Of a stretch of DNA of 64,000 bases, positions 44,322 to 55,199 are shown piece after piece. Each line of letters opens with the position of its first letter. Positions within the stretch are counted from its first letter, which is position 1. Position numbers and translations under genes: made by a program. Under the pieces are notes generated by a model. The model searched no databases. It was not told the origin of the DNA and worked only from the letters and a program-made list of their open reading frames with translations. The DNA is from Madurella fahalii (taxonomy: Eukaryota; Ascomycota; Sordariomycetes; Sordariales). The stretch spans positions 7,254,001 through 7,318,000 of the forward strand of contig CM056874.1 in the NCBI GenBank assembly GCA_029876055.1, given 5' to 3'.

Positions 44322-45706
44322 ATGGAGCAACACACGTTTCCGCCGCTACAAAACGACCTTCTTTTGAGGGCAGCATGGGGTTAGTCGTATTTCTTTTCCT
44401 CTTTTTTTTTTTCTTTTCTTTTCGTTTTTCCTTCTTTTCCTAGTTCTCTCCTTTTCCCTCCAAGAATTCCCGACCAACTGACACCAAGAATACAGGCCAG
44501 ACTGTAGAACGGCCGCCCATCTGGGTGATGCGGCAGGGTGAGGAGCCCAGCCCGTCGTCTTTATGCGCGCGCTGACTGTCAGAGCAGCTGGTCGCTACCT
44601 CCCTGAATACCACGAGGCAAAGGGAGGCCGCGATTTCTTCGAGTGTTGTAGGGACCCGGAGGTCGCCTCCACCTTGACCCTGCAGCCCATTGAGCGTTAT
44701 GCCGGTCTCGTCGATGCCGCCATCATCTTCTCCGACATCCTGGTGATTCCTCAAGCCATGGGCATGACCGTTGAGATGGTTGACAAGAAGGGTCCGCACT
44801 TCCCCAATCCCTTACGGAGCCCAGACGACGGCCAGTACGGCGAGCTGATGCAGCGCAACGTCGACGTCGCAAAGGAGCTCGACTACGTCTACAAGGCCAT
44901 CACCCTGACGAGAAAGAAGCTGCAGGGCCGCGTCCCGCTGTTCGGCTTCTGCGGGGCGCCCTGGACGCTGTTCTGCTACATGGTTGAGGGCGGCGGGACT
45001 AAGATATTTAAGGAGAGCAAGACATGGATTTACAAGTATCCCGAGGAGACGAAGGCCCTCCTTCAGAAGATCTCGGAGCTCTGTGTCGAGTATCTGGCAC
45101 TCCAAGTCAAGGCGGGAGCTCAGGTATTGATACTGACCCCTGCCACCAGAACTTCGGTTGACTCTGTCCTCTAGATCATCCAAGTATTCGATTCTTGGGC
45201 CGGTGAGCTGTCGCCCGCATCGTACAAGAAATTCTCTCAGCCCTACTTGGCTTATATTGCCAGGCATCTCCCCCTGAGGCTCAAGGAGCTGGGATTGGAG
45301 CAGATCCCAATGGTTGTCTTCCCCAAAGGCGCCTGGTACGCCCTTGATGCTGCCTGCGATATGGGCTACAACGTCGTCGGCCTCGACTGGCTTCACGACC
45401 CGGCCGAGGCTGTGAAGACGGTCGGCGACCGGCCGATGGTCATCCAGGGCAATGCGGATCCGGGCGTTCTATACGGGTCGCACGCTGCTATCACGGAAAC
45501 CGTTACGGAGATGGTGAACGGTTTTGGTTGGGCAAGCCGGAAGAAGGGCTGGATTGTAAATCTCGGGCACGGTATGTCGTTTCATCATGGCGACCGAGTT
45601 GGGCTAACAGCCTATTTTAGGAATCACTCCCTTTGTCAACCCAGATGACTTGAAGTTCTTCTTCCAGGAGATTCATCGTCTGACCAAGGAGGGGGCTCAA
45701 AAATAG
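44322..45706 (+). CDS. HEM12: Uroporphyrinogen decarboxylase (haem biosynthesis)
   Basis: The enzyme removes four acetate carboxyls from uroporphyrinogen III to give coproporphyrinogen III; it is cytosolic and cofactor free. Five exons (44322-44379, 44496-44537, 44588-45123, 45175-45571, 45621-45706) give 372 residues, normal for the family. The 42-nt second exon codes for QTVERPPIWVMRQ, and its 3' junction completes the active-site signature MRQAGRYLPEYHE. Other conserved parts are FSDILVIPQAMGM, LFGFCGAPWTLFCYMVEGGG, FDSWAGELSP and NLGHGITPFVNPDDL (the last across intron 4). The first intron (116 nt) has an uncommon GTTAGT donor and a long pyrimidine tract. The 3' end faces the acetyltransferase gene, with only 97 bp between stop codons. 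Confidence 0.95.
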
Positions 45707-45803
45707 GGGTAAAACGGTTTTGTATGTAACTGTTGTGCCAAAGTATTTAGCTGTGCCGTAGACATGTGAGGTGGGTAAAAGCAATCCACGTCATCTCCGC
45801 TTC

Positions 45804-47159
45804 TCACATGGGATCCCCAACGCTGGGAAGATCAAGCATGGCCCTGAAGCGGGTCAGTTCGAGTGCCAGATGCGTCTCATCTCTTCTTACCAAGATATCG
45901 TCCAGCCGAGCTTTCCACCAATGCTCTTGCACAGCGCCTGACTTTTGTGGTTCAAGACGAACACATCGGCAGCACCCCAGCCATCGTCGCCATAATCCTC
46001 GAGATGCTCACGCATTAACTTGTAAGCCACCGCTTTGGCCAGGCCAAGTTGGCGGTATGGTTCCTATCAGAGAAGCACATCGGTCAGGGGCAGTTCTCAT
46101 CAGTATCTAATTCCATCACTGACTTCAACGTGGAGCGTCACTAATGACCCGTCGAGACCTAGCGTGCAAAGGATATGCTTGTCAATCTTAGGGGTAACAA
46201 TTGACACGGAGGGCGAACTCACCCATGAAACCCCATGCAACGGGCGTCCCATCGGCAAGCCTGACGGCAATACTCGGGAGCATAAGCAGCGTCGCCCTAC
46301 AAAACAAGAAGTAAATATCTCATGGACACTTATCCCAATTTCCCCCTTCTCCGAGTCCCTAGTACTCTCATTCACAAGAAGGAGAAACCACTCACTCCTG
46401 CCTCGCAATACTCGTCCGACTCAACACCAATCCCACATCCTCCCTCCGCACCTGATCCCACCACATACCCGGCAACGGCAGCTCACCGTGGGCGAGAAGC
46501 GACAACTCCTCCGCCCGAAACAGCCACTTGTCGCAAAACTCCCAGTCGCACTCGACCGGCACATTCGGCGTCTTGTGCATCACCACCCTCCTCGCCAGCA
46601 GTCCCTGCCGGACCCCTTCGTGCAGCGAGCCGACCAGCACAATCTTGCTGTCGGCGCCCGCGATGGCGATGGCCCTCACGCGCCGTAGCACCGCCAGCAC
46701 CAGGTCGATCGCCGCCGCCTCCGCCTCCTCTTCCCGGCAGCGCTCCTTCTCCCCCTCCAGACAGTTCGAACAATCACCACCCCCGCCGCCGCCGTGGCCT
46801 ACGTGACTACCATCCTCTAACGTCGAGTACACCCAGCACTGCGTCTCAGGCGCGCGCGAGAGGTCGACATAGGCAGCGGCGAATGCTTGCTCGTCCTGGT
46901 CTTGTGCAATTTGGGATTCGGACTGGGGTTGGGAATTCCGGGCTGACGGGGAGGAGGAAGGGGAGGAAGCGATGGAATAGCGGGCATGCAGGACATGGGT
47001 ATGGGGCGTAGCGCCCCCGGGGAAGTTGCGCGCAAACTGGAGGCGGCGGAGGACGGGGAGGGAGTAGGGGAGGTGAGAATGCAGGAGGGAGAGGAGGGGG
47101 TCTGGTGGGTTAGGGGTGTCCGTTAGCAGGATTTTGGGAGGTTGGGTTGCGGGCGTCAT
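45804..47159 (-). CDS. GNAT (FR47-like) N-acetyltransferase
   Basis: Five exons (46396-47159, 46223-46296, 46124-46158, 45891-46063, 45804-45843) join in phase to 361 residues. The GNAT fold is C-terminal: SIAVRLADGTPVAWGFMG, then LDGSLVTLHVE and the acetyl-CoA loop PYRQLGLAKAVAYKLM (about 293-308), then VFVLNHKSQALCKSIGGKLGW. This order resembles the FR47/glycine N-acyltransferase branch. The first exon is long and variable, with a Ser-rich loop, GHGGGGGGD and an Ala/Glu run. The 35-nt third exon is very short and sits at the core beta strand, so it must be retained for activity. The last exon (WAMLDLPSVGDPM) is the weakest part; the protein could instead end 11 bases into the preceding intron. 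Substrate unknown. Confidence 0.78.
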
Positions 47160-47733
47160 TGGTTGTGCTAGAGCAATTCCGCAGCGCGGATGGGCTTCAG
47201 CTGCTACTGGGTTTGAGATTTGGGTTTTTGTTTGTTTTGGGGGGAAAAGGAGCGAGGGCGGTTGGTGATTGGTTTAAGGGGCAGGCAAAAAAAAAAAAAA
47301 AAAAACCAGAGTCGGTGTTTGCTCGGACACGGGTTTGCGACAATATTCGGGGGGAGTGAGGCTGCCTGGAAAGGTCTCCCAGCCATGGTGGACAAACACG
47401 TGTGGTGGGTTGGTGCAATGTGCATTCGATTGGATTGTGGCGGTAATAAAGGGGCTAAAGTTGATGGATGGGAAAGATAACTGCAACTCGAATTCCAAAG
47501 TCAGTGAGCCAGTAGGCACCTTGCGTTGTTGTATATCTTCTTATACCTCCGTTCGTGAAGAACCTCCAACCGCTACTGCCAACGCCAAATTCCGGGTATG
47601 CGAAGAACTAAGCAGGAGATTAAAACCAAACAGAAAAAAGAAGAAAACCCCTCCAACCCAAGGAACAGATATCAAAACCCCCAAGAAAGAGAGCAAGACC
47701 TCGCTTCCTTCTAGTAGAACTTGGGCGTCCGTG
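47160..47733. other. Spacer between the acetyltransferase and DUF3602 genes
   Basis: It contains a 19-A run at 47287-47305 (a T run on the coding strand of both neighbours). No gene is seen. Confidence 0.5.
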
Positions 47734-48234
47734 CTACTTCTTCCCAAAAAGCAGATTTTTGCTCTTCTCCACCAAGCCAGGCTCTTCATTCTTGTCCGCG
47801 CTCGCGGGTGAGCCGTCTTTCTCATGCTGTCCTTTTTCCGCAGGGCCGGGCTCCCTTGCCGGGGCCGAGTCATCATCGGCGCCGCCGGGCTTGATCACGT
47901 TCCCGGTACCTCCACGGCCAAAATGAGTTGCTCCATGGCTGTCGCGGCGAACCACGCTGTATGGGAACGGTCATCTTAGCTTGACGGCGCTCCTTTCTCC
48001 GGAAGTGGTGCGCAGGAACTTCGTCACTTACGGCTCGACATCCTGGAGCCTGCGCTTCTCCTCGGCATCGAGGTTCGCGGCCATGTTGCCCGTCCCGCCG
48101 CGGCCTGTCGGTACCATGGCTGTCGTCTTGAGTGTCGGCGTCTTTAGGTCCTCGGGGTGAAGCTGCGGTGCCTTGGAGCTGTCGACGATGTTGCCAGCGC
48201 CGCCGCGTCCGGATGACTGCAAGTTTGAGGACAT
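47734..48234 (-). CDS. DUF3602 protein with three GRGGxGN motifs
   Basis: Exons 48032-48234 and 47734-47956, around a 75-nt intron (GTAAGT..ACAG), give 141 residues. Three copies of the family motif are present: GRGGAGNI, GRGGTGNM and GRGGTGNV. The rest is hydrophilic and probably disordered, ending in a Lys/Glu-rich tail (LVEKSKNLLFGKK). The family includes yeast Par32, a phosphorylated inhibitor of ammonium transporters downstream of TORC1; the same role here would be inference. A TATAAAG string lies 133 bp upstream of the ATG. Confidence 0.88.
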
Positions 48235-50894
48235 ACTGACGACTTTGGTCGTTAGGGAGCCGGAGGTAAGTGGGCGGTGTCTACGGTCGCGCTGCTGAGA
48301 GAATCACGGTACGCTCGTATCTAATGTTGACGCGGTGAAAGCGGAAAACCGGGGGCGCGAGTCGGGCTTTATACTCCAAGAACGGTTCGCGAAGGGGGAG
48401 GAATTGGGTTTCAGGTTATTTGTCTCGAGAACTGGGCAAACGGGAAGTAGTTCTCCCGCCTCGAGTTTCCCCAATTTACCTAGCTACGCGTAACCTAATC
48501 CAGAAGCATAACAGGAAGCGAGGGAGAACCTGTCCCAAGAAAGCCGATTGTTTTTCTCCCTAACCTCTTTCTTCCTAAGCAGCTGTAACGAGGATACCGG
48601 GCACACAATCGCTAGTTTCTCGTGCGCCCGCCTCGGCCTGGCCACTGACATCACCCGGGCACCCTGGATTTCTGGTTCACTACTACCCCTCATTTCCCCC
48701 CACATCGCTGAGAGGGGCCGGGCGTAGCCTCGCAACATATGCCCAACTATTGGGCACTGGCTGGCCGTCAACCAAGACTTCCTGGTGCATCCCAACGCAA
48801 AAGAAAAGGAGATATCATAATATAGCCTCCTTGGCCGCGATGGCCCTGAACATCAGTTTTCGAACACTGTTATCCAGCTCTGGCGTTTATTGTGTTGTTT
48901 GACCACTCCGCCGGCTTCATATCTGCAGCCCCGAGTTGCCTTAGGTAGGGGAGCGGGGTCGCACCTCATCGATGAAGCTCGATCCGTTCAACCTGCGCCG
49001 AGAACTGTAGAAGCTGTGCGGTGAAATGTGCAACGCAGCCTTGACCGAACTGGTTACTTTCACAGGAAGTTGGTTGGAGTTACTCTCCGTTTTGATTTCG
49101 CAGACATGCCGCTTCGCAGATGTCACCAGTTATTACACCGAGTTTACTGTATATCTTTGCATCTATGATTTAATGCAAGTCTGTGTTTTACCACCCGTTA
49201 GACTCTTTGTGGCCGTCGTCATATGCACAACACCGCTGGCTGCGCATTCTCGGACTCAATGTTCTTGCCCCAGGGATGTAGCTCGGCGAGAAGCGACACC
49301 GAGATGGCGGGGCTACATGGAGCCTGGAAACGGGCTGTAAAAGCCCCGTGCCGCTCTCCCACCTACCTGAGATGATAGGATCAACACCGTACACAGTATC
49401 GGTTCCCCGTTGAGAAACGGATCGTCGATACGGTCTACCTCATGCAGTCTACTTGCCGACCCACAGCCGTCTGTGACCACGTGGATAGATACACCTCGAT
49501 TGGAATTGCAGATGCAAGCTAGTCTTCCTCCGTCACAACGTCTAGTCTCCTTCCAGAAACATGGGGTAGGTAAAAAAAAAATCTCCGGGCCTTCGTTGGG
49601 GTTTGTCCGTGCTTGGTAAAGAACCGAATACCCCAACGTCGCGTCCTAAGGTACCTCCCGGATGTATCCATGCTGCAAGACGACGCACCAGGCAGGTTTT
49701 AGCTGCGGCAGGCAACACCACTTAGACGGGTTACACCGCGTCAACGATTGGATTTGAGGACCCAAACCCTTCATCATTGGCAGGCTAGGCATGCACCGCA
49801 CACTTGACCTTGCAAACATCTGCTCCCATATGGCACCAGCAACATCAGTCCCGGCTTCCGGGTCCCGAAGCCGATACACAACGTTCGAGGTGCTGTGATA
49901 CCTTACGTCGGCCTATGTAGGAGGGTACGGTGATGGCGTGAGGCATACCCATCTCCGCGCATGGCCCGTGCCTCACACCACGTTGTCATGTATGCATACT
50001 CATCATTAGCTTGATCGAATCGAACCGTGCTGATCAAGAATATGATATGTGACAGGATTCCGTGCCGCACGGCTGGCACTGCTATCGTTGGCCAGTGAAA
50101 GAGTGTTATGCACGAACGAGAGGGGTGAAGGCTGGAGAGCGCAGGCTAACTCCGTCCATTAGTGCCGACATTATTCCTGCACGTCATCAGCCACAGAGGC
50201 GAAACCAAGACTGTGATAACGCTTTTGTATGTGGCTTGTGGAACGACACATATGGACTGCAAAGAGACTAGTGTATGCCTGCTGTACTGTATAGTACAGT
50301 CCTGACATGACCACTCCGGGCTGTGTCGTCCTGCTCCGTGCCCGAAACCTGCGGGCAAGGTACCTTAGATAAAGCTGTTAAGAGGCTGCGGGCTCGATTC
50401 AAATCTAAAAGACAGATTAACCAGGTACCCAATCTACCAATCCAACCCGTCTACTCTGGCGACCGGGGAAATCTTCTCAAGTGACGTGCATACACCGGGA
50501 AGCTGCCCAACAAATCCACACACTTGGCCCAACCCCTCCTCCAGCCCGGCCAATGGTATCTCCGCAAGCCCAAATCATGGTCATTTTCAGCAAGCACACA
50601 TTTCTGGAAAACATGGGGAAACGCAAAACTTTCGACAACGGACGACCGCAAGCCACCCATCCTTTCAGATGCTCCGTGATTCGCTTTGCTTCCAGTCTAT
50701 ACGACTCCATCCAGGGGAAAACGGGGTGAGGCAAAGGAACGAAGGCGCATATGAACCCAAGCCGTATAGGATGTCGCCCGTCTAGCAAAACCAAGCGTAC
50801 GTAATGAAACACTCCGTTTCTTCCTTCTTCTTTTTCAGCTGCCCTGGCCGGAACCGCAAGGGAGAACTTAAAAGAAATCTGAAGCCGACGATCT
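48235..50894. other. 2.7-kb spacer without a supported gene
   Basis: This is the promoter of the DUF3602 gene on the left and the 3' side of velB on the right. A 7-bp inverted repeat, CTGTACT and AGTACAG separated by four bases, lies near 50283-50300. Short frames only. Confidence 0.45.
48367..48373 (-). promoter_or_regulatory. TATA-like box of the DUF3602 gene
   Basis: TATAAAG on the minus strand, 133 bp before the ATG at 48234, a usual distance for a fungal TATA element. Confidence 0.4.
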
Positions 50895-52625
50895 CTAGTC
50901 GTAGTCATCGTCGTCTTGGTTGGAGTTCTTGTTTTGACCCTCCTTGCGGATGGGTATCTTGATTCCTTGGCTGGCGAAGCATTTGCTGAGCGCGGTGCTC
51001 TCGCAAACACCGGGGAACTTCTTTGCTGAGTAGACCTGGAAGACCTCGCTGAAAACTGAAGCCAAGACAGGAGCCTTGCCCATGTTAACAGGGCTGTTTG
51101 GCTGGCTGGGAGCAACATTTACAAAAGAAAACCGCAGCCTATCCGGAGTGAGATGGTTAGCCTGCCTCGGGTCGCCAGGGGAGAACCGACGGTGGCTTAC
51201 CGGAAGCAGCCCTCAGTGCGGACACTGAGATCCTGAAGAATGAACCAAATGCCAATCTTATCCTGCGTGTCGGTAAGGCGGAAAGCGCTGGCAGCCAGGC
51301 TCCCAATAAGATTTCGTGTAAACATGCCCTGTGGCTGAGTGCCGCTGATGGACATGCGCTGAGCCACGTTGCTAAACTGGTGGTCATAAATACGCGGATG
51401 GCCGTAGGGCTGAGGAACAAGCTGGGTGAGGCCTTGCAGTTCCGGCCGCAGATCCTGGGGGTAATACTGGTTAGGTGGCTGATAGCCCGTTCCATTGGGC
51501 GATACAAATCCGGCTTGTGGTTCTTTGGTCAGCCAGGGAGTCCAGCATCGCTTGGGAGTGCGGAGAGAAGGGAGCAGGTGAGGGGGAGGGGGGGCAGGAG
51601 AGACTTACCTGGACTATACGGTTGCTGCACACCATAAGGGCCGACTGCTTGTCCTGGGGGAGGGTAGCCCATCTGCTGAGATGCATAGCCGATATCGCGG
51701 TTTGAAGGTAGAATATGAGAATATGCCGGGGTAGTCTGTTCAATCTGGGCGTAGGATGCAGGCGACGTGGAGGATATGGAAGGCGTCGCCGTAGTATGCC
51801 GGACAAGGTTGACCTCCTTTAAAGCATCCTCAGACCATAAGTCGACATTAAGCACATACATAGTATGCTCGATCTCACTTTTTAATTGTGGTAGGAGGCA
51901 GCCAGTCAGTCAGGGCGACCCTAGGCAGTGTAATGGGCAACTGGGAACAGCGACGTACTTGCAGTCAATCTCTTTTCCGGTCTTTGCATCTTTGACTATC
52001 AGTCTCACACAGGGCGGAGGCGTGATGGGTCGACGGTCCTGTCCGAACGTCAGCAGTCGTGAGATATTTGCAAAAACAAAATCAGGTATCCATAGCAGGC
52101 AAGCGCACCTTGTCGCCAAAACCGCACATGCGTGCACGTTGTGGCTGTTGCACAACGTCGAGTCTGCCGAGATTCGGGTTAGCTTCTACCCCAGGAGAAT
52201 CGGGAAGCACGCGACTCGGGACAAAGCCTCGGTCGCAGGGGCCGAAGCGAGTGGGCCGCCACCGGCAATGGCAAAGCCTCGCGTGCTGACAAGGTCGGGG
52301 AAGCAACTCACGAGTATATGCGACCTTGGCCGTCTTCGGATGAGTAAGGTTTGAGGTTGATCTCCTGTTGGCGTTGCTGTTCGGGGGTGAGCGGGGCGCG
52401 CTCTTGGGACTGCGAGGCGGCCGGCTGTGCGGCGTCGCCGGGCTGCCCCTGTTGCAGCGCTCCGGGACCCGCCATCGGAACGCTGTCTTGGTAGGGTGTG
52501 CCGGGAGGAGGCATGGAAGGCAGCTGCTGCATCTGGTGCGCGGGATACGCGGGTGCGTGAGGATGCGCGTGCATGTCGGGAGTGAGCGGTTGAGCCTGAC
52601 TCGGAGGATACGGCGGCTGGTGCAT
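50895..52625 (-). CDS. velB: Velvet-family regulator VelB
   Basis: VelB is a velvet-domain DNA-binding protein that pairs with VeA (with LaeA) and with VosA to control development, light response, spore viability and secondary metabolism. Six exons (52312-52625, 52109-52163, 51959-52038, 51609-51877, 51201-51513, 50895-51138) give 424 residues. The N-terminal 95 residues are Pro/Gln-rich. The velvet domain starts at IYSLDVVQQPQRARMCGFG and continues with KDRRPITPPPCVRLIV and EIEHTMYVLNVDLWSEDA. VelB's characteristic insertion follows, a disordered Ser/Pro/Tyr-rich segment in the middle of the domain (about residues 190-250). The fold resumes at MFTRNLIGSLAASAFRL, GIWFILQDLSVRTEGCFRL and ends SKCFASQGIKIPIR. 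The Asp-rich end (QDDDDYD) is also typical. Five introns of 62-148 nt all keep phase. Confidence 0.95.
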
Positions 52626-52937
52626 GCTTTAGGTGCCGTCGAGGCCCTCAGGGATCGCGCCCGTTTGCGGATCAAAAAGACAGACCGTCCTCGGTTTCTT
52701 CTCTCTTGCAGCCGTCGGCGGCAGACTCCGGCGGCGAATATGGAACCCCTCGGTCAGCGATCACCGGCAGGGCAGAGTGGATGGGCAATGCGAGGTTCTT
52801 GGGCGGCGAGAGAGGGCCGACGCGGTCGGTCGCGGTCGATGAGGGGCGCCGGCTGGCGTTGGTGGGAGACGGTGCGAGAGGTGCGAGCTGGGAACTTGAA
52901 CCTCAAGCTTGGCATTCGAGCGAGGGGCACCGAGGCT

Positions 52938-52944
52938 CTTTATA
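52938..52944 (-). promoter_or_regulatory. TATA-like box upstream of velB
   Basis: TATAAAG on the minus strand, 313 bp before the velB ATG. If used, it implies a 5' leader of roughly 280 nt. Confidence 0.35.
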
Positions 52945-53158
52945 AGTGCTCTGTTGCCCAGGGTTTCGCCTTCCAGAGGAGGTGAAACAGTCTCTGCTAT
53001 TGGTGTTATTTCGCCGTAGGAGACTCGCCAGAGGCATTGGCTTGGAGGTGAGGTCGTGGTGTGGAGAAATGCTGATGATTGATGGTCAGAGAGTCCGGGT
53101 GCGTGGACCAGCGAGAGCTTGGCCGTCTTGGTGCGTTTTACAGATCCATTTCCCGCCA

Positions 53159-53178
53159 TGTACTGTACGTACAGTACA
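53159..53178. repeat. Perfect 20-bp palindrome TGTACTGTACGTACAGTACA
   Basis: The two 10-base halves are exact reverse complements with no spacer, 534 bp upstream of the velB ATG. A related CAGTACTGTAGG follows about 20 bp later. Confidence 0.95.
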
Positions 53179-53911
53179 GCAGAGCGAGCCCCAGTACTGT
53201 AGGCACTGTGGTAGGCCTGCAACCCCACCACGGTGCCACTGGCCTATGAGGCCCCGGACACCGCTAATCCTCCGTAGTGAGCCCCCCGGTCCCGTCGCAT
53301 GCACAGCGCACAAACCTCGGTAGGTATACGTACAGTGTGCCTCATCCCACTGCAAACCCTGGCCCTGCAATTCTTTTTTCTCAGCCGCAGCCAAAGTTCC
53401 ATGCAAAGCAAACAGGAAGCCCGGAAAACTCCCGATTTCCAGGGAACAGCAGCTTCCAGGATATGCCGTGCTTTGACATGAGCATCGATAAGTAGTTTCA
53501 GTGACCTGGAAACCGGAGGAGCTCCTGAATTCCCAAGCAACAGCTCTCGGGGCTCGCATGATCCCGCGAACAGGTCGAGTCCGGTTTGCAACCGTCAGCC
53601 CTAAACACACCCTCCCAGCTGGGCATGTGAAAACCTAAAGCGCTGCAGGACCCGGAACAGCCAACAGCCCCGACCTGGCACGGACTCTATACCGTGGTAG
53701 ATTGTGGTTACATGGTCCGTACTCCCTCCTCCTGCTCGCCGTTCTCCCCAACTCGACCGGGTTCCGGGGCATGGGAAAGAGTGGATTCCAGGTTGAGGCG
53801 TCTGTCTGGGGAGGGCTTGGGCCAGTGGTCAATCAGACGACAGCACTGCCGCAGAAGGCTCACAGACGTGCCCTGTGGGGATCTTCTGGGGAAGCTCTCG
53901 ACATCAGCTTC

Positions 53912-53936
53912 GGGGGGGGGGGGGGGGGGGGGGGGG
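53912..53936 (+). repeat. Run of 25 G
   Basis: An uninterrupted homopolymer, able to form G-quadruplex structures. True length may vary or be misread in the assembly. Confidence 0.9.
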
Positions 53937-55165
53937 TTGGCAGTCACGGCACTTCAGGTGCCTGGGGATTGTGCCACCTCAGGCAACATGCCACCGCTGC
54001 TCAATCCGCAGTGGTGACGGGACAGTGCAAGGCACGCACGTCAACCGAAGCCCGCAGCACTGCGGTCTGTGTGTTGAGCGCGGAATGGACCGGGGTATCC
54101 CGAGCAAGATTTACCGGGGTCTCGAATGAGCTAGCTTCTCGTGCCTGCCGTGTCCCTCCTGTACATACTTTTGCTGCACGGCTGGGGTTGCGGTAGTAGC
54201 GACGGCAGGCGGCTGGGTAAGCTATCGCCCTCTGCACGTCGCGCGGTGGAATGTACCGGTCTCTCGCTAACTGGTTTCGTGCTAATCCGCACTCCCAGTT
54301 CGTTAACGGCCTCGCCTGTCCATCCTCATCCTCGACCGCCCTCATCTCCCTTCGATTGTGCTTTGCGGAGAGGCTTTGCGCCCGCTCGCATCATCCTTCA
54401 GGACGCAACGTCTCTCAGACTCTCCTCCGACGCGAGCCACGTACGTGAGCGGGGCGCTCACGCATCTTCGGACAATGGGCCGTCTTGGAGGATATCACGC
54501 GGTCGACGTCCAAGCCCAGAGCTTAGATTTTGAAATCGGTTTCGTGCGTCCTCGTCGGGGCTTACGGTAAGCGGCCTACGCTCGAGCCCGGAACTTGATA
54601 GATGGGCTACCCCTGACGACCTGTACACTGCCATTCGAGCTTCCTCACCGGTACGGGAACATGACATCCAGCCCTAGGTCTCATTGGCCATTCGGCACGG
54701 CATATGCGGCTCGACAAGCAGGTGGCTCCCACGTCGCCGGACACCCAGTCACAAGATGGTGTCTGCTTATATTGCAATCAAGCTCCCGCTGCGATTCACA
54801 TGTAGGTCCATATGGCCCGCCATTACTGACGCTATATCTCCTTTTGATACCCTTGCATGCAACACGCCTTCGGGCAATGGTCCGCTCACACCAGTTGCCG
54901 CCACACCTTCTCGTCTGGGCCGGCCCTCTCCTCTGGGAAGGCCGCATCAACCCCAGCGCCCCGAGTAAAAGCGTCGGGGTGTATGCGCCTTGTGAGAGCG
55001 GCATGCACGGGAGCGGCGTGTATTTTTTTTTTTTTACGGCAGGCTGGATGCGTTCCTATTCGACGGCAAAGGCAGCCTTTTTGGCTGCCCGCACAACCTT
55101 CTTCCACGCACCGATGCGAGTCTCGCCAAGCTTGTCAGAGCAGAGGAGTAGGTAGCCCCCCTCCC

Positions 55166-55199
55166 CTACCTCTCTACCCCCCTACCCCCCTACCCCCCA
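55166..55199. repeat. CCTACCCC-type tandem repeat
   Basis: About three to four 8-bp units; the complementary strand is GGGGTAGG and could form a G-quadruplex. It is not the fungal telomere repeat TTAGGG. Confidence 0.75.

Noticed and set aside
55166..55199. Telomere-like repeat
   Set aside because: The unit is CCTACCCC rather than CCCTAA, is only about three copies long and lies between core genes.
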